The position numbers and the translations under genes are program-made. A stretch of 64,000 bases of DNA from Jiangella alkaliphila (lineage in GTDB: Bacteria; Actinomycetota; Actinomycetes; Jiangellales; Jiangellaceae), in assembly GCF_900105925.1 (NCBI RefSeq), contig NZ_LT629791.1:1984001-2048000 (forward strand), in the 5' to 3' direction. Below, in pieces: positions 34,780 through 42,305 of this stretch (the first letter of the stretch is position 1; each line of letters begins with the position of its first letter). The notes under the pieces were generated by a model, which was given only the letters and a program-made list of their open reading frames with translations, did no database searches and had not been told where the DNA came from.

Positions 34780-35409
34780 GTGGGCCGATCGCGAGTGCAG
34801 GGCAAGCACGCGGGCCTGACCCGCGACCAGGTGCTCCGGGCGGCCGTCCGCCTGGCCGACCGCGACGGCGTCGAGTCGCTGTCCATGCGCAAGCTGGCCC
34901 GCGAGCTCGACGTCGAGGCGATGACGCTCTACCACCACATCCAGAACAAGCACGGCCTCGAGGACGCCATCGTCGAGTACGTGCTCGCCGAGTCGCTCAC
35001 CCCGCCGCCGGCGTCAGCGGGCTGGCAGGAGGTCGTCACCGGGCATGCTCAGGAGCTGCACCGCGGCCTCGCGAAACACCCGGGCGCCGTGCCACTGTTC
35101 GCGACGCGGACCGCCGTCACCCCGCGGACCCTCGCGATCCTGGAGGGCCTGCTGCACGTCCTGCGCGACGCCGGGTTCGCGCCGCGGACGGCGCTGCACC
35201 TGGTCTACGCGGTCGCCGGTGCCGTCGTCGGCCAGCACCTGGCCTCCGCCGGCGAGCCGCCCCCGCCGCCCGCCGACCTCGCCGGCGACGACCTCCCCGT
35301 CCTCACCGCGGCGCTCGCCGGTGGCCCCGTGACGCTGGAGTCGCGCCTGGAGTTCACGCTGACGGCGCTGATGGCCGGCTTCGAGACACTGCTGCCGCGC
35401 ACCCCTTAG
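34780..35409 (+). CDS. TetR-family regulator (TetR class C-terminal domain)
   Basis: GTG at 34780 is placed by AAGGAGGG; a GTG at 34759 is the alternative. 209 residues: HTH LTRDQVLRAAVRLADRDGVE followed by SMRKLARELDVEAMTLYHHI and NKHGLEDAIVEYV, the pattern of true tetracycline-repressor relatives. It probably controls itself and the divergent membrane protein. Confidence 0.9.
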   Translation: MGRSRVQGKHAGLTRDQVLRAAVRLADRDGVESLSMRKLARELDVEAMTLYHHIQNKHGLEDAIVEYVLAESLTPPPASAGWQEVVTGHAQELHRGLAKHPGAVPLFATRTAVTPRTLAILEGLLHVLRDAGFAPRTALHLVYAVAGAVVGQHLASAGEPPPPPADLAGDDLPVLTAALAGGPVTLESRLEFTLTALMAGFETLLPRTP

Positions 35410-35418
35410 CATCGCGAC

Positions 35419-36312
35419 ATGCGCATCGTGTCCCTGCTGCCGTCGACGACGGAGATCCTGTTCGGGATCGGCGCCGGTGCGGACGTCGTCGGTGTGACGT
35501 TCGAGTGCGACTTCCCGGCCGAGGCCCGGGGACGCCGCATCGTGTCGACGTCGGCCATGCCCGAGGGCCTGGCGCCGCGCGAGATCGACGAGTTCGTGTC
35601 GGCGGCGATGGCGCGGGGCGACGACCTGTACCACCTCCATGCCGACGCGCTGACCGATCTCGACGCCGACCTGGTGGTCACGCAGGACCTGTGCGCCGTC
35701 TGTGCGGTCGACGTGTCCGTCGTCGACGACGCGCTGGCCTACCTCGGCTGTACCGCAGACGTCGTGACCATCGACCCGCACACGCTCGACGAGGTGCTCG
35801 ACTCGGTGCTGCGGCTGGGCGAGCGCACTGGGCACGTGGACGCCGCCATGGCTCTGGTCGGCGGGTTGCGGGCCCGCCTCGACGCCGTCGCCAGCGCCGT
35901 CGCCGGCCGGCCGCGGCCGCGGGTCCTCGTGCTGGAGTGGACCGATCCGCCGTTCGCGCCGGGACACTGGGTGCCCGAGATGGTCGAACGCGCGGGCGGG
36001 GCGTCCGTCCTGGGGGTCACCGGACAGAAGTCGTACCGCATCGACTGGGACCAGGCGCGGGCGGCCGAGCCGGACATCGTCGTCTGCGCACCGTGCGGCT
36101 ACGGGCTCGAGACCGCGACCGAGCTGGCCGCGCCCGTGCTGCGGCACTTCCCGGACACGCCGGTCTGGGCGGTCGACGCCAACGCCTCGTTCGCCCGTCC
36201 CGGCCCGAGGCTCGTCGACGGGGTCGAGGCGCTGGCCTCGATCCTGCACCCGGCCGCCGCCGGCGCCGCGGCGGTGGCCGGCGCGCGCCAGGTGCGCCCG
36301 GCTGTCGCCTGA
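35419..36312 (+). CDS. Cytosolic BtuF-like cobalamin/iron-chelate binding protein
   Basis: 297 residues beginning MRIVSLLPSTTEILFGIGAG, the start of the BtuF/FepB-type periplasmic-binding fold, here without any signal peptide or lipobox. DLVVTQDLCAVCAVD and VLVLEWTDPPFAPGHW are typical of the cytosolic 'cobalamin-binding protein' group found in many bacteria. The start is 9 bases after the TetR gene ends. It lies about 4-8 kb upstream of a B12-dependent mutase; whether they are linked is not known. Confidence 0.8.
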   Translation: MRIVSLLPSTTEILFGIGAGADVVGVTFECDFPAEARGRRIVSTSAMPEGLAPREIDEFVSAAMARGDDLYHLHADALTDLDADLVVTQDLCAVCAVDVSVVDDALAYLGCTADVVTIDPHTLDEVLDSVLRLGERTGHVDAAMALVGGLRARLDAVASAVAGRPRPRVLVLEWTDPPFAPGHWVPEMVERAGGASVLGVTGQKSYRIDWDQARAAEPDIVVCAPCGYGLETATELAAPVLRHFPDTPVWAVDANASFARPGPRLVDGVEALASILHPAAAGAAAVAGARQVRPAVA

Positions 36313-36327
36313 CCGTCCGGGGCCACC

Positions 36328-38274
36328 TCAGGTGGCGCGGCGGTGGACCTGCTTCGCCATGGGCGCCACCACGGTGTACTCGTCGAGGACGTCGTCGCCG
36401 GTGACCCGGACCACGGCGTCGGTGGTGCGCTGGACCAGGTCGTCGCCGTCGCGTTCCAGCGTCCCCGGCACCGGCGCGAGCCCGTTGGCCAGGCTGGCGC
36501 CGAGCGTCAGGACCGGCCACGGTTCCTGCGCGGCGGTCAGCCGGGTCGCCGCGAGCATCGCCGCCACCCCCAGGTCGGCGCCGGGCAGCAGCGGTCCGGG
36601 CAGGCCGGTGTCGAGCGTCGAGCCGTCCAGGGCCGACCAGTGCAGGGCGTAGCCGTCGTCGTCGCGCCGCAGCGACGCCGACTCGAGCCCCTCGGCGCGG
36701 CGCCGCTCGACGTCGGCCGAGACCAGGCGTCCTTCGGCGTCGATGACCGTCGTGCGCGTCTCGGTGCCGTGCCGGGTGGTGAGCTGCTCACGCCAGGTCG
36801 TCGTGTCGGTGTCCGTGCGGGAGGAGACCCTCGTGACGGCGTCGGCCTGCCCGAAGTTCGTCCGCTCGTACTCGCCGAACAGCTGCTCGCCGGGCGGCAC
36901 CGGTTGCAGCGCGGTCCGGTCGGGCCCCGCATGGACCAGCGCCTCGGCCTCCTCCAGCAGCGCGTCCAGCTGCGGCCGCTCCAGCACCGTCCCACCCACG
37001 ACGACGGCGGACGGGTCCTTCAGCGCCGTCACCGACGCGAGCGGCGCACCGGTCACCGCCACCAGGTCGGCGACGAACCCGGTGTCGATGCGGCCCCGAT
37101 CGGTCAGGCCGAGGTAGTCCGCCGCGCCGCGGGTGGCCAGCTCGATGATCTCGGCGCTCGTGTAGCCCGCGCCGGTCATCAGCTCCATCTCCTCGACGAG
37201 CGAGGAACCGTGGAAGACGAACGCGTTGTGGGCGTCGGTGCCGACCAGTACCGGTGCGCCGGCGTCGCGGAGCGCGGCGAGAATGCGCAGGCTGCGCTCG
37301 CGGAAGAGGTCGGCGGTCTGCTGCAGCTCGTCGCGTGACAGCGCCATGATGCGGAAGTCGTTCTCCGGCAGCCAGGTGCGGGCGTGCACAGGGTCGACGT
37401 AGCGCAGGCGCGGGTCGGTGAAGTCGCGCCGCCCCAGGAGGCGGTCGAGGACGATGAGCGTGGGGCAGGAGGTGATGTCGTCGTCGGCCAGGCGCTGGGC
37501 GAGCGCGACGACCTTGCCCTCGTCGAGGTCCGACGCGGCCTGGGCGGCCTCGGGGGTGAACCGGTTCCGTCCCCGGCCGTAGCTGAAGCCCTGGGCGAAG
37601 AGGGCGTCCAGGCGTTCCTGGGCGGCGGGGCGCAGCGACCCGTACTCGTAGTTGTTCAGATGCTCGAACCCGGTCTGGCCGCGGTCGATCGCCTCGTGGA
37701 CGGTGAGCGCCTGGGGACAGTGCCCGACGAGCGGCAGGCCGGTCTCGCGGCAGGCTTCGCCCAGACCCTGCAACGCCTCGCCGGACAGCCACTGGTACGC
37801 CTTGACCTGCTGGTACCCGAGCTCGGCCCAGCGCTTCACGGCCGCATGCGCGGTGGCGCGGTCGGTGATCTGGGCGGAGTCGGGCCACACGGTCGTGCCC
37901 GGCGCCCCGCGGCCGTCGGCCATGGCGGTGCTGGTCACCAGGTGCGGCCCGAGCTCGGCGCCCTCGGCGACCCGGCGGCGCCACGTCAGGTGCCACGGCT
38001 TCCCGCGCATGTTGCGCACCGTCGTGACGCCGTGGGCGAGGTAGTGGAGCATGTCCGCCCGGTCGTCGGCGTGCACGTGGCAGTCGGCGAGACCGGGGAG
38101 GATCGTCCGGTCCCGCCAGTCCACGACCGGACCGGTGACCTGGCCTTCGGTGCGCGGCCGCAGCCCGGTGACGCGGCCGCCGTCGATCGTGATCGCCTGG
38201 TCGTGCAGCACCCCGCGATCGGTCATCGTGAGCACGGTTCCTGCCAGGATGGTCGTGGGGATGGCCTCGTTCAC
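36328..38274 (-). CDS. Metal-dependent amidohydrolase with C-terminal extension
   Basis: Start chosen as GTG at 38274 because GGAGGA stands 7 bases before it; a TTG at 38316 lies further out. 648 residues. Amidohydrolase superfamily: HxH metal ligands His66 and His68 in ADCHVHADD, a Lys in QVKAYQW, His in VGHCPQAL and FEHLNN, and Asp in LVGTDAHN. The barrel resembles Xaa-Pro dipeptidase/imidazolonepropionase relatives. About 200 C-terminal residues (from RTALQPVPPGEQLFG) form a domain I do not recognise. It is divergent from an M19 dipeptidase across a GACCTA-N6-TAGGTC site. A role in removing an acyl cap or cutting a peptide bond is inference. Confidence 0.8.
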   Translation of the reverse strand: MNEAIPTTILAGTVLTMTDRGVLHDQAITIDGGRVTGLRPRTEGQVTGPVVDWRDRTILPGLADCHVHADDRADMLHYLAHGVTTVRNMRGKPWHLTWRRRVAEGAELGPHLVTSTAMADGRGAPGTTVWPDSAQITDRATAHAAVKRWAELGYQQVKAYQWLSGEALQGLGEACRETGLPLVGHCPQALTVHEAIDRGQTGFEHLNNYEYGSLRPAAQERLDALFAQGFSYGRGRNRFTPEAAQAASDLDEGKVVALAQRLADDDITSCPTLIVLDRLLGRRDFTDPRLRYVDPVHARTWLPENDFRIMALSRDELQQTADLFRERSLRILAALRDAGAPVLVGTDAHNAFVFHGSSLVEEMELMTGAGYTSAEIIELATRGAADYLGLTDRGRIDTGFVADLVAVTGAPLASVTALKDPSAVVVGGTVLERPQLDALLEEAEALVHAGPDRTALQPVPPGEQLFGEYERTNFGQADAVTRVSSRTDTDTTTWREQLTTRHGTETRTTVIDAEGRLVSADVERRRAEGLESASLRRDDDGYALHWSALDGSTLDTGLPGPLLPGADLGVAAMLAATRLTAAQEPWPVLTLGASLANGLAPVPGTLERDGDDLVQRTTDAVVRVTGDDVLDEYTVVAPMAKQVHRRAT

Positions 38275-38331
38275 GCGTCCTCCGGGGGCTCTCGGCGCGG
38301 CGCTGGTGGCTGGCAACGGTACAGCAAGTTC

Positions 38332-38349
38332 GACCTATGGCTATAGGTC
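38332..38349. promoter_or_regulatory. GntR-regulon operator, site A
   Basis: GACCTATGGCTATAGGTC, perfect 6-bp arms (7 with a 4-base centre), between the divergent amidohydrolase and M19 dipeptidase genes. Same 18-bp pattern as sites B, D and E. Confidence 0.75.
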
Positions 38350-38401
38350 CAATTCTGCCGCCCCGTTGCGCCGGTCAGCCCTCGACCTCTAGCTTCGACC
38401 C

Positions 38402-39451
38402 ATGATGACCCCCCAAAATCTGTCTTCTGACATGGTCGTCGACCTGCACAACGACCTGATCCTCCTGGTCGACCACTTCGACCGCCGGGGCCGGCCGGAC
38501 CACTTCGCCGAGTTCTGGCTGCCCGAGCTGCGTGCGGGCGGGGTGAACGTCCAGGTCCTGCCCGTCTTCGTCGAGGAGCAGTTCCAGTCCGAGGGCGCGT
38601 TGCGGCGGACCCTGCTCCTGATCGAGCGGATCCACCGGCTGGCCGCCGAGCACCCGGACGTCCAGGTGTGCCGCACCGGCGCCGACGTCGCCTCGGCGGT
38701 CGCCGCCGGCCGCATCGCGTTCGTCATCGCGCTGGAGGGCGCGCACGCCCTGGGCCAGGACCCGGAGCTGATCGGCACCATGGACAAGGTCGGGGTCCGC
38801 GTGGTCTCCATCGCCCACCTCGGCCGCACGCATCTGGCCGACGGCAGCGGGTTCGACGACACCTCGCGCGGCGGCCTGACCCCGCAGGGGACCGAGGTCC
38901 TCGCCGAGATGGAACGGCTCGGGATCGTCTTCGACATCAGCCACCTCGGCGTCGCCGGCGTCGACGACGTGCTGTCGCGGGCGACCCGTCCGCTGCTCGC
39001 GACCCACTCGGGCTGCCGGGCCGTCACGGACATGCACCGGAACCTCACCGACGACCAGCTCAAGGGCATCGCGGGCCTCGGCGGCGTGATCGGTGTCGCT
39101 GCGGCCATCCCGCCGTTCATCGACCCGGCGCGACCCACGGCCGCCCGGGTGGTCGACCACATCGAGCACATCGCGTCGGTCACCTCGATCGACGCGGTGG
39201 CGCTGGGCCCGGACTTCGTCGACGACTACTTCATGCAGGTCTACGGCGGCCGGATGGTCATCATGGGCGTCGACCTGGAGTTCGCCGACGCCGAGGTGCG
39301 GCGGCCGTCGGACCTTCCGAAGCTCACCGCCGAGATGCGCGCCCGCGGCTTCGCCGAGGACGAGGTCGCCAAGGTGCTGGGCGGCAACGCCATGCGCGTG
39401 CTCGATGACGTGATGGGTGAACCTTCTGGTTCGAAGATGTCCTCGCTCTGA
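38402..39451 (+). CDS. M19 membrane-dipeptidase-type dipeptidase (complete metal site)
   Basis: 349 residues from ATG at 38402; there is no Shine-Dalgarno, so the message may be leaderless. All metal-site motifs of the renal-dipeptidase family are present: His16 and Asp18 in DLHNDL, Glu in IALEGAH, His in DISHLG and His in ATHSGCRAV, and LGPDFVDD for the late Asp. M19 enzymes cleave dipeptides and tolerate D- or dehydro residues at the C-terminal side. In this island it would cut dipeptides that hold Aib. No signal peptide; cytoplasmic. Confidence 0.9.
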   Translation: MMTPQNLSSDMVVDLHNDLILLVDHFDRRGRPDHFAEFWLPELRAGGVNVQVLPVFVEEQFQSEGALRRTLLLIERIHRLAAEHPDVQVCRTGADVASAVAAGRIAFVIALEGAHALGQDPELIGTMDKVGVRVVSIAHLGRTHLADGSGFDDTSRGGLTPQGTEVLAEMERLGIVFDISHLGVAGVDDVLSRATRPLLATHSGCRAVTDMHRNLTDDQLKGIAGLGGVIGVAAAIPPFIDPARPTAARVVDHIEHIASVTSIDAVALGPDFVDDYFMQVYGGRMVIMGVDLEFADAEVRRPSDLPKLTAEMRARGFAEDEVAKVLGGNAMRVLDDVMGEPSGSKMSSL

Positions 39452-39467
39452 CCTATTAGTCTAGGTC
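39450..39467. promoter_or_regulatory. GntR-regulon operator, site B
   Basis: GACCTATTAGTCTAGGTC, perfect 6-bp arms with 6-base spacer, overlapping the last bases of the M19 gene and 59 bases before the ammonia-lyase operon. Confidence 0.75.
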
Positions 39468-39525
39468 GAAATGCTCTACTCTGACTGCGACGAGGATCCG
39501 TCACCCTGCTCAGGGAGGTCTGCTG

Positions 39526-39924
39526 GTGGAGCCGAGGTCGTTCGACAACGACGAAGCGCTGATCCGACTTCGCCTGGCGCCCAGCGACGCCCGGTACGCC
39601 GGGAACCTGGTCCCGGGATCGAAGGCGATGGAGATCTTCGCCGATCTGGAGACCGAGCTGGCCCTCAAGGAAGGGGGCGACGAGGGTCTGTGCGCGGCGT
39701 ACGAGTCGGTGGAGTTCCTCGCGCCGCTGCGGGCGGGTGACTACGTCGAGGGCATCGCGCGCGTCGTCCACCGCGGCCGGCGCAGCCGAAAGATCGAGGC
39801 GCGGATCTTCAAGGTCATCGGCGTCGACGAGCGTGGCGTGCTGGCGGTCAAGGAGCCGGTGCTCGCGGCCACCGCGGTGGCGACGATCGTCGTGGGCACC
39901 AGCGCCGACGCGGAAGACGCCTGA
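39526..39924 (+). CDS. kal: Hotdog-fold beta-aminoacyl-CoA (3-aminobutyryl-CoA) ammonia-lyase
   Basis: GTG at 39526 after AGGGAGG; 132 residues. The sequence LRLAPSDARYAGNLVPGSK, GDEGLCAAYESVEFLAPLRA, GDYVEG and VKEPVLAATAVATIVV follows closely, as I recall it, the 3-aminobutyryl-CoA ammonia-lyase of lysine-fermenting bacteria and beta-alanyl-CoA ammonia-lyase of Clostridium propionicum. Those are small single-hotdog enzymes that remove NH3 from a beta-aminoacyl-CoA to give an enoyl-CoA. It is first in the operon with an acyl-CoA ligase and a B12-dependent mutase, an arrangement I do not know from any described pathway. A generic thioesterase is the alternative, but the DARYAGN and EFLAP motifs argue against it. 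Confidence 0.82.
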   Translation: MEPRSFDNDEALIRLRLAPSDARYAGNLVPGSKAMEIFADLETELALKEGGDEGLCAAYESVEFLAPLRAGDYVEGIARVVHRGRRSRKIEARIFKVIGVDERGVLAVKEPVLAATAVATIVVGTSADAEDA

Positions 39925-39925
39925 C

Positions 39926-41413
39926 GTGACGCCGAGTCCCGCCTCGGTCGTCGCATGGATCGACGCGGTCACGCGGGCCCAGGGTGAGCGTCCGGCCCTG
40001 GTCCACGACGGCATCACCTGGACCTACCGGGACCTCTGGACCCGTGTCGAGGCCGTCGCGCGGCACCTGCTGTCCACGGGACTGCGACCGGCGGACGCGG
40101 TCGGCCTCATGGGCGCCAACGAGCCGGCGTTCGTCGTGAACTACCTGGCGATCATGCGCGCGGGCGGGACCGCGGTCCCGATCAACGGCATGCTCGACGG
40201 CGCGGCCGCCGGCCGGCAGCTCGCCTCCGTCGACGCCACCCGCGTGTTCCTCGGCCGGGTCGACGCCGGCGTCCGCGACGCATTGGCCGAGTCGTTCCGG
40301 ATCCTGCCCATGGACCCGGACGAGCCGCCGCCGGGCCGCGGCCGGTTGCCCGTCGTCGGCGCGAACTCACCCGCCGCGATCATGCTGACCAGCGGCTCGA
40401 CCGGCCACCCGAAGGGCGTCGTACACACTCAGGGCACGATGCTGCACGCCGTCCTGCAGCTCACCTCGGTGTTCCCGTTCCGCCCGGACGACCGTTCCGT
40501 GGTCTTCCTCCCGCTCTACGCGTGCATCCCGGAGCAGGTGCTCCCGGTCCTGTGCACGGGCGGATCGCTGGAGATCCTGCCCCGGTTCGAGGTCGACCGG
40601 GTGGCCGACGCCTGCACGCGCGCGACGACCTTCGACGCCGTCCCCACGATCCTGAGCCGGCTGATCGAGCACGCTCCGCTGCACAAGCTCGCCACCCTGC
40701 GGTGGGTGCTGTTCGCGTCCGAGCCCATGCCGGTGGCGCTGCTGGACCGCTGGTGGGAGGAGCTGCCCGGGGTGGAGATGCACCAGCTGTACGGGATGAC
40801 GGAGGTGCTGCCGCTGTCGGCGGCGCCGCACCGCCTGCTGCGCCAGGACCCGGCCAGCATCGGGCGGGCCTTCCCGACGACCCGGCTCGGCGTCGACCCC
40901 GAGCACCAGGGCGGACCCGGCGGCGGCCGGGAACTGATCGGCGCCAGCCCGGCCCTGATGAAGGGCTACTACAAGGACGAGATCGCCACCAAGGCGGCGA
41001 TCGACGCCGGCGGCGGGATCCGAACCGGCGACCTCGGCCACATCGACGAGCGCGGCATGGTCTACCTGACCGGCCGCAGCAAGGACATCATCATCTCCGG
41101 CGGCATCAACATCGCCCCCGCGGAGATCGAGGCCGTCGCCGCGCGGCACCCGGCGGTGGAGCGGGCGATCGTGGTCGGGGTGCCGAGCGAACGCTGGGGC
41201 GAGACGCCCGTCGTGGTCGCCGTCGCCCGGCCGAGCAGCGCGTTGACCGCGGGCGACCTGCTCGCCCACTGCCGGTCCCTGCTCACGACCTACAAGCGGC
41301 CGACCGGGGCGGGCCTGATCGACAGCCTCCCCACCACCGGCATCGGGAAGACCGCCAAGGACGCGGTGAAGAAGATGATCGTGAACGGGGAGATCGACCT
41401 TGTTCGAATCTGA
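39926..41413 (+). CDS. AMP-forming acyl-CoA ligase, first copy
   Basis: GTG at 39926, one base after the lyase stop; 495 residues. AMP-binding motifs: TSGSTGHPKG (P-loop), YGMTEVLPLS (A5), RTGDLGHIDERG (A7), GRSKDIIISGG (A8) and the catalytic Lys in PTTGIGKTAKDAV. It converts a carboxylic acid, ATP and CoA to the acyl-CoA. By position between lyase and mutase genes its substrate is probably a short branched acid such as 2-aminoisobutyrate or 2-hydroxyisobutyrate. It shares long identical stretches with the ligase at 47267-48739, for example DACTRATTFDAVPTILSRL. Confidence 0.88.
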   Translation: MTPSPASVVAWIDAVTRAQGERPALVHDGITWTYRDLWTRVEAVARHLLSTGLRPADAVGLMGANEPAFVVNYLAIMRAGGTAVPINGMLDGAAAGRQLASVDATRVFLGRVDAGVRDALAESFRILPMDPDEPPPGRGRLPVVGANSPAAIMLTSGSTGHPKGVVHTQGTMLHAVLQLTSVFPFRPDDRSVVFLPLYACIPEQVLPVLCTGGSLEILPRFEVDRVADACTRATTFDAVPTILSRLIEHAPLHKLATLRWVLFASEPMPVALLDRWWEELPGVEMHQLYGMTEVLPLSAAPHRLLRQDPASIGRAFPTTRLGVDPEHQGGPGGGRELIGASPALMKGYYKDEIATKAAIDAGGGIRTGDLGHIDERGMVYLTGRSKDIIISGGINIAPAEIEAVAARHPAVERAIVVGVPSERWGETPVVVAVARPSSALTAGDLLAHCRSLLTTYKRPTGAGLIDSLPTTGIGKTAKDAVKKMIVNGEIDLVRI

Positions 41414-42305
41414 CGAGATCGACGCGCTGGTCGCGAAGGCCCGCCATGGCTACTGGGCGCCGCTGGCCCGGGCGGTGACGGTCGTCGAGAACAGCCCGCC
41501 GTGGGAGGTGTCGATCCCACGCGCGGCGCAGCCCTGCCACATCGTGGGGATCACCGGACCGCCGGGCGCCGGCAAGAGCACCCTCACCGGCCGGCTGATC
41601 GAGTCCTTCGCCGACGACGGGCAACGCGTGGCGGTGCTCGCCATCGACCCGTCCAGCCCGCTCACCGGTGGCGCCGTCCTCGGTGACCGGGTGCGGATGG
41701 AGACCTACCTGAACGGCCGGCCGGGCGTGTTCGTCCGCAGCCTGGCCAGCCGCGGATCCCATGGCGCGGTGGCCGGCTCCACCCGGAACATCGCCCGGTT
41801 GCTGGAGCTGTCGGGCCTGTTCGACATCGTGCTCATCGAGACCGTGGGCGCGGGGCAGACCGAGGTCGCGATCGTCGAGGTCGCCGACACCGTGCTGCTG
41901 GTCACCGTCCCCGGTCTCGGCGACGCCGTGCAGACGATCAAGGCCGGCCTGATGGAGGTCGCCGACGCGTTCATCGTCAACATGGCCGACCGGCCGGGCG
42001 CCGCCGAGACGGCCCGGCACCTGCGGCTGGCCGCCGGGCGGGTCGACGCCGTCTACAAGACCGTCGCCACCGAGGGCACCGGCATCGACAAGCTCCGCGA
42101 CGGGCTCTACGGCCGGTGGCGATCGCTGCGCGACGACGGCCGGCTCGAGGCACGGCGCCTGGAGAAATGGGGCTCCGACGCGGCGCTCGTGGCGGAGGCG
42201 TTTGTCGCCGACTGTGCGGGCTCGATGGCCCTGGATCCGCACGCCACCATGCAGCATTCCGTCGACCAGATCTTGAAGGAGGCGTCGAGCCGATGGACCC
42301 GATGA
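41400..42305 (+). CDS. meaB: MeaB/ArgK-type G-protein chaperone of the B12 mutase
   Basis: TTG at 41400 after GGGGAG, overlapping the ligase gene by 14 bases; 301 residues. P-loop GPPGAGKS at residues 53-60, switch regions DPSSPLTGGAVLGDR and SRGSHGAVAG, and ETVGAGQTEVAIVE, all diagnostic of MeaB. Such GTPases load and protect adenosylcobalamin-dependent acyl-CoA mutases. The usual NKxD guanine motif reads NMAD here (residues 194-197), so the lysine is missing. The stop overlaps the start of the mutase large subunit. Confidence 0.9.
   Translation: MFESDEIDALVAKARHGYWAPLARAVTVVENSPPWEVSIPRAAQPCHIVGITGPPGAGKSTLTGRLIESFADDGQRVAVLAIDPSSPLTGGAVLGDRVRMETYLNGRPGVFVRSLASRGSHGAVAGSTRNIARLLELSGLFDIVLIETVGAGQTEVAIVEVADTVLLVTVPGLGDAVQTIKAGLMEVADAFIVNMADRPGAAETARHLRLAAGRVDAVYKTVATEGTGIDKLRDGLYGRWRSLRDDGRLEARRLEKWGSDAALVAEAFVADCAGSMALDPHATMQHSVDQILKEASSRWTR

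Noticed and set aside
39526-39924. MaoC-like hydratase or generic thioesterase
   Set aside because: No MaoC D-x4-H motif; the DARYAGN and EFLAP motifs match beta-aminoacyl-CoA ammonia-lyases better.
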